Below, in pieces: positions 6,222-14,206 of a DNA stretch of 19,382 bases. The notes below the pieces were generated by a model that did no database searches, was not told where the DNA came from, and saw only the letters and a program-made list of their open reading frames with translations. The translations under genes were made by a program, and so were the position numbers. Where the stretch lies: NCBI GenBank assembly GCA_031409775.1, contig JANNXY010000024.1:1-19382 (forward strand), in the 5' to 3' direction. Position 1 is the stretch's first letter. Each line of letters opens with the position of its first letter. The stretch comes from JANNXY01 sp031409775. Its GTDB lineage: Bacteria; Patescibacteriota; Minisyncoccia; Phycocordibacterales; CAIZIN01.

Positions 6222-6293
6222 TTCTTGAATATTTTTATTTATAGATCCGTCCTCGAAAGCAGCGTCTAGATATCAAAATGCTTTGCTAAATAT

Positions 6294-6455
6294 TTATTTA
6301 TCATTTACCACATCTCTTGGTTTTAAATTCTCATAATAATCATATTCTTTTTTAGACATCGGACCTAATCTTTTTAGAATATCACTTGCTGCTGTTTGTC
6401 TAAAATCCTCCATACTTCCATACTCATCATCTTGAATAATAGTTTTAATTTTCAT
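6294..6455 (-). CDS. Small acidic hypothetical protein, 53 residues
   Basis: This short frame starts MKIKTIIQDDEYGSMEDFRQ, then reads TAASDILKRLGPMSKKEYDY and ends in LKPRDVVNDK. It is well formed, charged and soluble, with helix-like periodicity. TATAAT (6468-6463) lies seven bases before the ATG, close to the leaderless spacing seen at many genes here. No Shine-Dalgarno sequence is present. I do not recognise a family. The upstream neighbour on the same strand is the DUF6881-like gene (6503-6763). Nothing ties the two functionally except proximity. Confidence 0.55.
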   Translation of the reverse strand: MKIKTIIQDDEYGSMEDFRQTAASDILKRLGPMSKKEYDYYENLKPRDVVNDK

Positions 6456-6502
6456 ACAATAAATTATACATCAATAGCAATATAAGATTCAAACCTTAAA
6501 CT

Positions 6503-6763
6503 CTACCCCACTGCCATCTTTTGAGTCAGAAGTGCCTTATCCCAGATCACCTCAAAATCTTCTTTAAAGATTTCAATTTCCCTGAATTCGTGATTTTCAA
6601 GAATTGGCTTTGAATCAAGAGTCGTTCCGTGAAATTGACTATCCTTACCTGCAAATCCAAGTAATCCTCCGTTTGCAAGTTCAACCTTTCTAATTTCAAT
6701 TCTTTGATCGTTAATTTCGATATAGAATTCTAAACTTTCAGTTTTTATTTGAATATATTTCAT
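6503..6763 (-). CDS. DUF6881-like small protein
   Basis: This 86-residue soluble protein has a pattern I associate with DUF6881: a short N-terminal strand (MKYIQIKT), then IEIRKVELANGGLLGFAGKD (22-41), a G-T-T-L motif, and FREIEIFKEDFEVIWDKALL near the end. Members have no known reaction. GATAAC, four of six to the -10 consensus, lies six bases before the ATG. The gene follows the sugar-phosphate transferase on the same strand with a 23-bp gap, but its own promoter makes operon membership uncertain. The family call is by eye. Confidence 0.6.
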   Translation of the reverse strand: MKYIQIKTESLEFYIEINDQRIEIRKVELANGGLLGFAGKDSQFHGTTLDSKPILENHEFREIEIFKEDFEVIWDKALLTQKMAVG

Positions 6764-6786
6764 GAGTTTGTTATCCCCAAATTCTA

Positions 6787-8121
6787 CTACATCCCCGTCC
6801 TAGAAAGAAGGGTTTTGATTGTGCGGAGAGCAATCTGGATATCGAGGATAAATGAGCGGTTTTTTATATAATACAGATCATAGGACAGTCGTAGGATTGT
6901 TTCTTCTGTAGATTGAGGTGGCTTGTGCTGCTTTATCTGTGCCCAACCAGATAGTCCTGGTACGACCAGGTAGCGGGTCATGTAGTATGGGATCTGGCTT
7001 ACGAGCTTCTCACCTAGCCCCACTATGTCTGGTCGAGGTCCAATGAGCGATATATCACCTTTGATGACATTTATGAGTTGTGGTAGCTCATCGATGCGAG
7101 TCTTGCGGAGAATATAACCGACTCTGGTAACCTTGTTATCGCTCTCTGTGAGCCACTGACCTGAATCCGAATAAGTCATGCTACGCAATTTATAAAGATG
7201 GATCGGCCTCCCCTTCTTCCCTACCCTCTCTTGGACGATAAATATCTTCCCTCCATCTTCGATAAGAATCGCTACAGTAGCCAATATTAGAAATGGTAAT
7301 GAGACAATAAACAAAGGTATACTAATTATCAAATCTGTAAGCCTTTTCAATAAACTGTATGCATCTAGGCTTGTCGTGTTCACCTTTATGAGCCACGAGT
7401 AGTTCACTGACTGTACCGGTACGCGGTCCAACATCGTCTCGTATATATCATGGAGGTCAAAGAATGTGACCTGTGAAAGTATGAAATCATAGTACCTAGA
7501 AATCACCGAAGAGACTTTCGGATGGTTCGTATCAGCAATTATCATCCCCACACCTTCTTTGGCGACTTGGCTAAATATATCAGTAATCCTGTCTTCTGTT
7601 GTTTCGTTTATATCGATGAGTGAATAGACTTCGAGTCCGTATTTATTGTTGGAAAGTATTTCTGCTGCGACTTCTTCCATCTCGTCTTTGTCTCCGATAA
7701 GTATCACTAGGTCTTTGCGGCCGATAGCGAACAAGTTGATCCCGTATATTCTCCATATGAACAACAGCACTGTTGATACAATCAAGAAAATAAACAAAAT
7801 CACTTTGGGTGTAATACCAAAAAATGGTATAAAGTAAAAGAAAGTAATAGCAATCGCAGCGTTGGAAAGCTGTGCATAGATGATCGTAGTAGGCAGACCC
7901 AGACGTAGTCTACTAGTATGGTTCTCATATAGTCCAGATATTATAAATACCAGGAAGCTCACGGCAAATATGATAGAGAACGGAAATAAATGATTGATCC
8001 ATGTTTCTAGTGTCGGGAGTTCTAGATTCCTCAGGAACAGACTCCCCCACAGCGAAACAAGCAGTACAGCCACGTCGCCTGCGAAGAATAGTATCGGTTC
8101 TCTCTTGTTGCTTATAGCCAT
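6787..8121 (-). CDS. Polyprenyl-phosphate sugar-1-phosphate transferase (WbaP/WcaJ type)
   Basis: This 444-residue membrane protein starts glycan synthesis by moving a sugar-1-phosphate from a nucleotide sugar to undecaprenyl phosphate. Four N-terminal TM segments (about 10-31, 47-65, 80-100, 106-128) are followed by a cytoplasmic Rossmann-like CoA_binding_3 domain (about 135-245), a re-entrant membrane helix (264-287) and the catalytic domain (288-444). That domain has KLRSM (311-315), the catalytic RIDELPQ with D344-E345, GPRP (361-364) and the PGLSGWAQI block (388-396). The length fits the long bacterial form. The gene is divergent from a GT4 glycosyltransferase, 29 bp away, so the two probably act in one cell-surface glycan pathway. 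The sugar cannot be read from the sequence. Confidence 0.9.
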   Translation of the reverse strand: MAISNKREPILFFAGDVAVLLVSLWGSLFLRNLELPTLETWINHLFPFSIIFAVSFLVFIISGLYENHTSRLRLGLPTTIIYAQLSNAAIAITFFYFIPFFGITPKVILFIFLIVSTVLLFIWRIYGINLFAIGRKDLVILIGDKDEMEEVAAEILSNNKYGLEVYSLIDINETTEDRITDIFSQVAKEGVGMIIADTNHPKVSSVISRYYDFILSQVTFFDLHDIYETMLDRVPVQSVNYSWLIKVNTTSLDAYSLLKRLTDLIISIPLFIVSLPFLILATVAILIEDGGKIFIVQERVGKKGRPIHLYKLRSMTYSDSGQWLTESDNKVTRVGYILRKTRIDELPQLINVIKGDISLIGPRPDIVGLGEKLVSQIPYYMTRYLVVPGLSGWAQIKQHKPPQSTEETILRLSYDLYYIKNRSFILDIQIALRTIKTLLSRTGM

Positions 8122-8131
8122 ATGAGTTACC

Positions 8132-8149
8132 GATATGATATAACATATC
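8132..8149. promoter_or_regulatory. Inverted repeat in the divergent promoter of the glycan genes
   Basis: GATATG-ATATAA-CATATC has perfect 6-bp arms and lies in the 29-bp gap between the two divergent genes. It covers the plus-strand -10 box TATAAC (8139-8144, six bases before the ATG at 8151) and the likely minus-strand -10 region. It could be an operator switching both genes, or only a by-product of two facing AT-rich -10 boxes. Confidence 0.45.
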
Positions 8150-8150
8150 T

Positions 8151-9272
8151 ATGAAAAAGAAAGTCCTACTAGTAATAACCAAGTCCAACTGGGGTGGCGC
8201 CCAGAGATATGTCTACGATATGGCTACCAGCCTTCACCAAGATAGTTATGACGTAATTGTGGTTGCCGGAGGTCACGGAGAGATGATATCCAAGCTAATT
8301 CATGCAGGTATAAGAGTGGTTCCGCTACCTAGGCTACAGAACCAAATCTCTATCACCAGAGACATCGTTTCTGTATTTAACCTTTGGAAACTGTTCCGTA
8401 ATGAGAAGCCCGATATAGTCCACCTCAACAGTTCCAAGGTAGGTGCGATCGGTGCAGTAGCAGGACGTCTAGCATTTATAAATAAAATTGTATTTACCAT
8501 GCACGGGCTAGCACTGAACGAAGAACGCTCCAAATTCTCCAAACTTAGCTTCGGGTTTATCTACTGGCTCACTATCACACTGTCTACTAGGACTATCGCC
8601 GTATCACATGCCTTGCGCAAGCAATGTATAGAATATTTCCCATTTATAAAGCGCAAGATAAACGTCATCCACAACGGAATCTCGCCTATCAAATACTGCC
8701 CTCGAGACATAGCGACCAGAGAACTAGGGGTTTCCGGCTTCGTCATTGGAACTATAGGTGAGCTACACCCAGTGAAAGGCCAAGTCTACCTGATTCGCGG
8801 GTTCAAGCAGTTTATTGAGTCTCTTCCATTTGAAAAACGGAACAAATACAGGCTCATAATCATAGGCGAGGGCACTGAGCGAAAAATCCTAGAAAAGAGA
8901 ATCCAAGAGCTCGACCTACGTCCATATGTAAAGCTCGTTGGCCATATCCACGAAGCTTCTCGCTACCTCAAAGCCTTTGATATATTTGTGATCCCCTCTC
9001 TCTCAGAGGGTCTCGCCTATGTGATCCAGGAGGCCGGTCTAGCTGAAGTTCCTGTGATCGCTACAAACGTCGGTGGCATCCCAGAGATGATCACCCATGA
9101 CGAGACAGGTCTACTTATCACGTCCCGCAACCCACAGGACATTCACAGTGCGCTATGCAGACTGACCAGAGACGCCGAGCTTCGTACCAAACTCGCCACC
9201 AATTTAAATAAAAAAATCCTCTCCGAATTCAATCTACACCAAATGGTAGGGAAAACGGAGAGGATTTACTAG
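8151..9272 (+). CDS. GT4-family glycosyltransferase (GT-B fold)
   Basis: This 373-residue cytoplasmic enzyme extends a lipid-linked glycan from a nucleotide sugar. The N-terminal domain has SNWGGAQRYVYDMA (12-25), the GG loop of GT4 enzymes. The C-terminal donor domain has GTIGELHPVKGQ (200-211), LIIIGEGTER (235-244) and the EX7E motif in PSLSEGLAYVIQEAG with E286 and E294. VGGIPEMI (308-315) completes the nucleotide-sugar site. The protein is complete. TATAAC lies six bases before the ATG, suggesting a leaderless mRNA. The gene is divergent from the initiating sugar-phosphate transferase and ends tail-to-tail, with no gap, against the next minus-strand gene. Donor and acceptor are unknown. 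Confidence 0.9.
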   Translation: MKKKVLLVITKSNWGGAQRYVYDMATSLHQDSYDVIVVAGGHGEMISKLIHAGIRVVPLPRLQNQISITRDIVSVFNLWKLFRNEKPDIVHLNSSKVGAIGAVAGRLAFINKIVFTMHGLALNEERSKFSKLSFGFIYWLTITLSTRTIAVSHALRKQCIEYFPFIKRKINVIHNGISPIKYCPRDIATRELGVSGFVIGTIGELHPVKGQVYLIRGFKQFIESLPFEKRNKYRLIIIGEGTERKILEKRIQELDLRPYVKLVGHIHEASRYLKAFDIFVIPSLSEGLAYVIQEAGLAEVPVIATNVGGIPEMITHDETGLLITSRNPQDIHSALCRLTRDAELRTKLATNLNKKILSEFNLHQMVGKTERIY

Positions 9273-9917
9273 CTAATTTCTAGGAGTGTATTGAAATATG
9301 TAACGCCTAGAATATGTCATCCCGAAAACTAGAGTAGCTGATGCATAGGCCCTGTCAAACTTGAGACTTGCAAGAGACAGCTCCTTAGTAGCCGATCTTA
9401 TTTCAGGTTCGCACAAACAATCGTCCCGCTCAAGTGAATCCATATAACTTTCAGCTCGCACCTTTACTTTGGCAATCTGGATTAGATTCTTCTCGATCTG
9501 GTGCTCGGTCAGATCAGGAGAACTTTCTCCGAACACTTGGCCTTCGGGTTGGACATCATCAACGGCTTTTTTGAAACCCTCCAGAATCCATTCGTTTGAA
9601 TCGATTACAGCATCGCACGTTTTACGCGCTCTCCAAAGAAAAGCACCGCTACATACACATATAACACACGTCATAAGTAAAACTGACCAGATTTGATCAC
9701 GATAACCAAAACTTTGCATGACAGGTATCATGCCAAGGATGGTAACATAGAGGAAACCGAGAGTAACAACTAATCCCAAATTGATGTTATGCTTGTTTCT
9801 TTGAGCTCGTTCCCACTGACGATTCGCTTTCAATAAATCTTGCCCTGTTGATATTTCGAAAGCACTTTTCAAAGCGTCGGAAGTTTTGTCCAGGTACAAG
9901 TCGTAGTTATTTTTCAT
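9273..9917 (-). CDS. Hypothetical protein with two membrane segments
   Basis: This 214-residue protein has an N-terminal soluble helix (1-44), two TM segments (about 45-66 and 76-95) and a long charged, helical C-terminal part (100-214) containing DDCLCEP (164-170). The short loop between the TM segments suggests a hairpin anchor with both ends on the same side. The SLATT-like arrangement of two TM helices plus a helical tail is only a shape resemblance, and I do not recognise the family. The stop codon abuts that of the convergent glycosyltransferase. The upstream region holds a TATAAT box about 110 bases before the ATG and two inverted repeats, so the mRNA may have a structured leader, unlike most genes here. 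Confidence 0.65.
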   Translation of the reverse strand: MKNNYDLYLDKTSDALKSAFEISTGQDLLKANRQWERAQRNKHNINLGLVVTLGFLYVTILGMIPVMQSFGYRDQIWSVLLMTCVICVCSGAFLWRARKTCDAVIDSNEWILEGFKKAVDDVQPEGQVFGESSPDLTEHQIEKNLIQIAKVKVRAESYMDSLERDDCLCEPEIRSATKELSLASLKFDRAYASATLVFGMTYSRRYIFQYTPRN

Positions 9918-10040
9918 TTATCAATGCCTAGGTGAGGATTTATGGGCTTTCGGCCATTTGGGTGACTTTCGATCATCCCAAATACTTCATAATATCCAGA
10001 ACAGTTCGGCAACTATTCTGTTATAATTATAGCACACAAA
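9918..10040 (-). promoter_or_regulatory. Promoter and structured leader before the two-TM protein
   Basis: On the minus strand a TATAAT box near 10033 is followed by an inverted repeat CAGAATAGTT-GCCG-AACTGTTCTG (10020-9997, one mismatch). A second one, ATTTGGG...CCCAAAT, follows (about 9983-9955). The first would lie at the RNA 5' end, so it may be an operator or an mRNA hairpin. No known riboswitch class is recognised. Confidence 0.35.
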
Positions 10041-10043
10041 TAT

Positions 10044-10064
10044 ATAAAAAGTCAATGAAGACTT
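10044..10064 (-). terminator. Probable terminator after the toxin gene
   Basis: On the minus strand AAGTC-TTCATT-GACTT is followed by TTTTATA, starting two bases after the toxin's stop codon. The stem is only 5 bp, so termination may be weak. Confidence 0.45.
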
Positions 10065-10065
10065 A

Positions 10066-10395
10066 TTACTTATAGATTAACTCTAATTTTTCAATTATTT
10101 GGAGGATAGTTGCTTCTGACACCCCATCAACAACCTTATACTTTCTAGATAACAAATCTATAGTTTTTGATTGATTGGCAAGTACAACACCCTTGGTCTT
10201 CTTCGCATCCAATATGATTTCAAAAACACTCCCTCTAACTCTAGTAGTTATAGGACAAATAAAAACCATTCTTAAAGCATGGTTAAACTCTTCATGTGAT
10301 AGCACCACACAAGGCCTAAGTCCATTCTGTTCCCTTCCCGATGTAGGACTTAGATCAGTAACTATTATATCGCCTCTCTTTGGGATTTTATTCAT
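10066..10395 (-). CDS. mazF: MazF-type endoribonuclease toxin
   Basis: This 109-residue MazF/PemK-family toxin is a sequence-specific mRNA interferase. Family landmarks are KRGDIIVTDLSPTSGREQNG (6-25), RPCVVLSHEEFN (27-38) and VFICPITT (44-51), followed by a VLANQSKTIDL-like strand (71-81). It starts two bases after the stop of the upstream AbrB-like antitoxin gene, a normal translationally coupled antitoxin-toxin order. No Shine-Dalgarno sequence is visible, consistent with coupling. The length is normal and the protein is intact. Confidence 0.9.
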   Translation of the reverse strand: MNKIPKRGDIIVTDLSPTSGREQNGLRPCVVLSHEEFNHALRMVFICPITTRVRGSVFEIILDAKKTKGVVLANQSKTIDLLSRKYKVVDGVSEATILQIIEKLELIYK

Positions 10396-10397
10396 TT

Positions 10398-10643
10398 TTA
10401 GTATTCGACTATCTCTCTGCCTACATCTGGGCCCCAGTCAATAAACTCAGGAGCGTTCTCCGGAGTAATCTGTGCGAGCATATCGGCAAGGGTTAATTTC
10501 TTTTTCTCTGGAACAATGATTATTTTTCCCTCTATGAAATCAAAAGAGACTTCTGATCCTTTGAGAAGTGATGCCCTACTCGCAAGAGATTTAGGGATAT
10601 TTATGCTCAGGCTATTGCCCGACTTTTGAACCTTGGTTGTCAT
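10398..10643 (-). CDS. mazE: MazE-type antitoxin (AbrB/SpoVT fold)
   Basis: This 81-residue protein has an N-terminal swapped-hairpin DNA-binding domain, TTKVQKSGNSLSINIPKSLA (2-21), typical of MazE/AbrB antitoxins. An acidic C-terminal tail (about 53-81, with APEFIDWGPDVGREIVEY) would wrap the toxin. It represses its own operon and neutralises MazF. A full promoter is visible: TTGACC (10678-10673), a 17-bp spacer, TATACT (10655-10650), then six bases and the ATG, so the mRNA is probably leaderless. The antitoxin is first in the pair, as usual. Confidence 0.88.
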   Translation of the reverse strand: MTTKVQKSGNSLSINIPKSLASRASLLKGSEVSFDFIEGKIIIVPEKKKLTLADMLAQITPENAPEFIDWGPDVGREIVEY

Positions 10644-10649
10644 ATATAA

Positions 10650-10678
10650 AGTATATACAAAGTAAGTACTATGGTCAA
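10650..10678 (-). promoter_or_regulatory. mazEF promoter
   Basis: TTGACC (-35, 10678-10673), 17-bp spacer, TATACT (-10, 10655-10650), then six bases to the ATG. MazE autoregulation would act here, though no clear operator was identified. Confidence 0.7.
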
Positions 10679-10684
10679 ATCGCC

Positions 10685-12427
10685 CTACATCCTATCCGGC
10701 ACAGGGATGGCGAGGATGCTGAGTCCATTCTCCATGACTATAGTAAATGCTTTGGTAAGCGCTACGCGGTACGGGGAGTTGTCCTCGTCGGAGACTATCA
10801 CGTGGTTCCCATACCAAGAGTTAAATAACCCCGCAAGCTCGGTGAGATATGTGGTTACAATCTGTGGAGCGAATTCTTCCCCAGCTCTCGCGACCACCTC
10901 GGGGAATCGATAGAGCATTTTCTCTAGGTCGGTTATCTCTAGGTCATCTGCTGATAGAGCTGCAAAGATTCCCTTCTCATCCGCCTTGCGCAACGCTGAA
11001 TGAGCACGAGTGACCGAGTACTGCAGATACGGCCCAGAGTCACCTTCGAATGATAGGGCTTTCTCAAAATCAAACGCAACATCTTTCATCCTCCCCATCT
11101 TGAGCATTTCGAAAACTACAACCCCTTTGGCAATCTTTTCTGAAATACTATCCAAATCATTTCCAACTACCCTATCTGTCATAATCATTTGGACTTTATT
11201 TTTTATTTCATCTAGGAGATCATCGGCATAGGCAACATTACCTGCTCGAGAACTCATCTTGCCTTGGCCTTTGATAGATACATAACCATACGCAATATGA
11301 GAAAATTCTTCACGTTTGCCAATCCCAAGCTGCTCACATACAGCGAACATCTGTTGCATAGCAAGGCTCTGTTCTGGACCAATAACCCAGACCATCTTGT
11401 CTGCTTTGTGCTTATTCTTCTTTAGTTCTGTAAGGGCTAGATCCTGAGTTATATAGAGTGCTGTACCATCTTTCTTCTCGACAATAGTATCAGTAAGACC
11501 GAAATCCCCTAGATCAGTAAGGACTGCACCATCTTCGGTTTTCTTAAATATTCCACTCTTCAAGCCTTTCACCACAAATTCTTTGCCTGCTTGAAAGTGA
11601 TCACTCTCGTGCCATACATAATCGAACCTAGCTCCCAATCTACCCAAGGTCTGTGTCTGTCCAATATAAGAAAAGTTAAGGACTGTCGCCCACAGATCTC
11701 GAACAGCATCGTCCCCAGCTTCCCAGTCTATCACCAACTTTCTCACCCTGTTTTCTACTTCGGAATCTTCACACTCCATAGAACCTACCACATACATTCG
11801 ATCAGCGAATCTATCTGGCTTCTCATTTATTGATTCAGTTGTATGCCATTCATTTTTATTACTTTTCCAATACTCGATATCTTCGATTCTTTTCTCATCT
11901 ATCCTACCTGATACTAGATACCCCCACATTACCTTAGCAATAGCTATACCTCTATTGTTATCAACCATTTCTCTTATGACGTTAGCGCTATTTGATTCTA
12001 ATATATTGCACACAGCCACTCCTGTTATAGAGTTACGCATATGACCTAGATGCATAGCTTTGTTTGGATTGGGTGAGGCATATTCGATCGCCCATATCTG
12101 GTTCTTGTATTTGTCTCCTTTACCAAACTGATTTTTCTTTTCCAAGACTTCTAAAATGGATTTTCTGAAAAAGGCTTTCGATAAATAAAAGTTAATAAAC
12201 CCCGGACCTGCCACCTCTACCTTCTCTATATCTTTATTTTGTGATTGTTCCAAGACTTTCTCAATTTCCGCCTTGATCTGTTCAGCCAACGCCTTGGGAT
12301 TCTCTTTGTTTGCCTTGCCGAGCACCATCGCTACATTGGTCGAATAATCCCCATGCGAAAAGTCTTCTGGGTGTTCAATATTAAAATCTGTACGATTTAC
12401 AACTTTCTCTATCAAATCTCTGATCAT
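10685..12427 (-). CDS. argS: Arginyl-tRNA synthetase
   Basis: This 580-residue class I synthetase charges tRNA-Arg. The Arg-N (additional) domain is at the start (1-85, with HGDYSTNVAMVLGK). The catalytic Rossmann domain carries the HIGH-type motif HLGHMRNS (126-133) and a KMSKS-type KMSSR (390-394). The C-terminal DALR anticodon-binding domain (about 460-580) contains LQYSVTRAHSALRK. The length is normal. The start codon is two bases after the stop of the response regulator gene, so the two are probably cotranscribed from the promoter at 12811-12816. No Shine-Dalgarno sequence is evident. Confidence 0.95.
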   Translation of the reverse strand: MIRDLIEKVVNRTDFNIEHPEDFSHGDYSTNVAMVLGKANKENPKALAEQIKAEIEKVLEQSQNKDIEKVEVAGPGFINFYLSKAFFRKSILEVLEKKNQFGKGDKYKNQIWAIEYASPNPNKAMHLGHMRNSITGVAVCNILESNSANVIREMVDNNRGIAIAKVMWGYLVSGRIDEKRIEDIEYWKSNKNEWHTTESINEKPDRFADRMYVVGSMECEDSEVENRVRKLVIDWEAGDDAVRDLWATVLNFSYIGQTQTLGRLGARFDYVWHESDHFQAGKEFVVKGLKSGIFKKTEDGAVLTDLGDFGLTDTIVEKKDGTALYITQDLALTELKKNKHKADKMVWVIGPEQSLAMQQMFAVCEQLGIGKREEFSHIAYGYVSIKGQGKMSSRAGNVAYADDLLDEIKNKVQMIMTDRVVGNDLDSISEKIAKGVVVFEMLKMGRMKDVAFDFEKALSFEGDSGPYLQYSVTRAHSALRKADEKGIFAALSADDLEITDLEKMLYRFPEVVARAGEEFAPQIVTTYLTELAGLFNSWYGNHVIVSDEDNSPYRVALTKAFTIVMENGLSILAIPVPDRM

Positions 12428-12429
12428 AA

Positions 12430-12804
12430 TTATTTCTTTAGCCTGCTTTCGATCATGGTTACTATCGCGTCAGGAGTGGTGGTATTCTTGGTCACATAGC
12501 TCGTCACATGATGCTGCATAGCTTCTGCCAGATATGCTTGGTCCTCGAGCGAAGTCATCATCACGATCTTCTCACAGATCTTGGGGTCTTTCTCATGGAG
12601 ATCCTTGATCACATCTATGCCGTTTTTCACTGGAACCATGATATCTAAGAGGATTGCGTCCGGGTTAAAAGACACTATCATAGGCACACCTTCTTCGCTT
12701 GTATGTGCGATACACGTCTCGAACCCACGGGACTGGAATTCATGATCGAGCGCACTAGTAAGCAAGATGTCATCATCTATTATCAGGACTTTGGATTTAT
12801 TCAT
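12430..12804 (-). CDS. Single-domain response regulator
   Basis: This 124-residue receiver domain has no output domain. The acidic pocket is D10-D11-D12 (VLIIDDDILL), the phosphoacceptor is D54 (ILLDIMVP), and T84 and K106 (SYVTKN) complete the switch residues. It likely takes phosphate from the histidine kinase encoded just upstream (12837-14159). With no DNA-binding domain it must signal by protein contact or act in a phosphorelay. TATAAT lies exactly six bases before the ATG. It is followed by argS after two bases, an unusual pairing of signalling with tRNA charging. Confidence 0.92.
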   Translation of the reverse strand: MNKSKVLIIDDDILLTSALDHEFQSRGFETCIAHTSEEGVPMIVSFNPDAILLDIMVPVKNGIDVIKDLHEKDPKICEKIVMMTSLEDQAYLAEAMQHHVTSYVTKNTTTPDAIVTMIESRLKK

Positions 12805-12810
12805 AAGTTG

Positions 12811-12816
12811 ATTATA
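12811..12816 (-). promoter_or_regulatory. -10 box of response regulator-argS, leaderless spacing
   Basis: TATAAT on the minus strand, six bases (CAACTT) before the ATG at 12804. TAGCCA lies 17 bp upstream as a partial -35. Confidence 0.6.
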
Positions 12817-12836
12817 GCAACTCGTCTATTGATTGG

Positions 12837-14159
12837 CTATATGTCGCAGAGTGGTAGTTCTACATGCATCACAGTTCCCTGACCCTCCTTGGATTCTACT
12901 GTTATCTTACCGTTATGTGATGTGGCGACCAGCTTGGAAATATACAGCCCCAGACCAGTTCCTGACTCAGAGAATTTGATAGCATTGGATGCTCGGAAGA
13001 ACCCACTGAACACCTTCCCGATCTCAGCTTGTGGGATACCGATACCTTGATCAGATATTTCGATATATGCTTTCCTCTTTGACACTATCATCGAGATCTT
13101 CACTGTCCGACCGTCTGGTGAATATTTGATAGCATTGGAAATCAGGTTAGTGAACAAATGCTCCAGCTCTGCACTGTTGCCCACCACACATGCCTTGCTT
13201 TGATTATTGAACTCAACAACAACCTGTTTCTTCTCTGCAAATGTCTCTAGACTCTTCTTGGAATGAGCGATCACTTCACCTAGATCTATCTTGGCCTTGA
13301 GACTATCCCCGGTTTCTAATGCGAACGAATACAAAATATCGTTCACTGAATCAATAAGCTTGTTGGACGCCCTCTGAACAGGCTCGATTTCCGTAGCTGG
13401 TACTACATCCCTCTTTATAAACTCTGTAAGTGTCCATATGATCCCCGTGAGTGGTGACCGTATCTCGTGTGTAGCCATCGCCACGAACTGGGATTTGAGT
13501 CGCAGGAGATCCTCCTCTCTCTTGCGCATCTGAAATCCAAAGTATGCAAATATGATCAATATAAAAGACGCCAACATTGGGAGTGCTGCCTGGGTCATTG
13601 CATTGCGATAATTCACATTGGCATCGACGTCTATACCCACGACGGCTATCACGTTGTCAGATGCATCAACTATAGGCGAAATACCACTAATCCAATTACC
13701 GAACTTATCCTCTATCGGACCCTCTACACTCGCTATACCATCAGAAAACGCAGCGTCTATCGCAGGACTATTGTCCTCGTAGATATCCCCCGGTGCAGAA
13801 TAATCTTCGGAATCATCTGGCTCCGAATCAACATAGAAAAACACCTCTCCACCCCTCTGCCCCATGATGTATACGAATCGACTGTCAGCATTGACCTCTC
13901 TGATCCCGACCATCTGGGACTTGAGGTTAGCGTAGGCTAGGCTGTCTAGGTCCTCTATACTGCCAAACAGCGCCTCTACAGATGACACTGGGAGCGATAT
14001 AGCGATAGTTCGTGCACGGGACACTAGCGACTCTTTGCCAGACTCTACGACACGCTGGAACACATATACAGACGAAGCGAGCCCGACTAGAAATAAAATC
14101 ACAATAAGACTTGGGAAAAACCAGCTATATTTCCCTCCGTTACTAGGCTTGATTAGCAT
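12837..14159 (-). CDS. Membrane sensor histidine kinase
   Basis: This 440-residue kinase has two TM helices (about 12-34 and 192-210) bracketing an extracytoplasmic Cache-like sensor (36-187, with FVYIMGQRGGEVFFYVDSE). The DHp helix carries the phosphorylated H231 in ATHEIRSPLTG. The ATPase domain has the N-box NLISNAIKYS with N342, the G1 box DQGIGIP (370-376) and the G2 box GTGLGLYIS (400-408). I chose the ATG at 14159 because TATAAT (14171-14166) lies six bases before it and an ATG five codons upstream overlaps that box. The gene is followed by the single-domain response regulator, its probable partner, which has its own promoter. The signal sensed is unknown. Confidence 0.92.
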   Translation of the reverse strand: MLIKPSNGGKYSWFFPSLIVILFLVGLASSVYVFQRVVESGKESLVSRARTIAISLPVSSVEALFGSIEDLDSLAYANLKSQMVGIREVNADSRFVYIMGQRGGEVFFYVDSEPDDSEDYSAPGDIYEDNSPAIDAAFSDGIASVEGPIEDKFGNWISGISPIVDASDNVIAVVGIDVDANVNYRNAMTQAALPMLASFILIIFAYFGFQMRKREEDLLRLKSQFVAMATHEIRSPLTGIIWTLTEFIKRDVVPATEIEPVQRASNKLIDSVNDILYSFALETGDSLKAKIDLGEVIAHSKKSLETFAEKKQVVVEFNNQSKACVVGNSAELEHLFTNLISNAIKYSPDGRTVKISMIVSKRKAYIEISDQGIGIPQAEIGKVFSGFFRASNAIKFSESGTGLGLYISKLVATSHNGKITVESKEGQGTVMHVELPLCDI

Positions 14160-14165
14160 AGGGAT

Positions 14166-14206
14166 ATTATACAAATAAAAAAGCTATTACCCTAGCAATT
14201 TTGCCA
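14166..14206 (-). promoter_or_regulatory. Kinase promoter overlapping a weak terminator of tmk
   Basis: On the minus strand the end of tmk can form GCTA-GGGTAA-TAGC followed by TTTTTT, a weak intrinsic terminator. The TATAAT box (14171-14166) that is six bases before the kinase ATG follows at once. Termination and new initiation would thus be packed into about 40 bp. Confidence 0.4.

Noticed and set aside
10066..10643. The toxin-antitoxin pair as part of the DGR system
   Set aside because: It is 6 kb from the DGR, has its own complete promoter and is a common stand-alone MazEF module.
13467..13940. A 157-codon plus frame inside the histidine kinase
   Set aside because: It is antisense to a gene with complete kinase motifs, has no start signals and has an unnatural composition.
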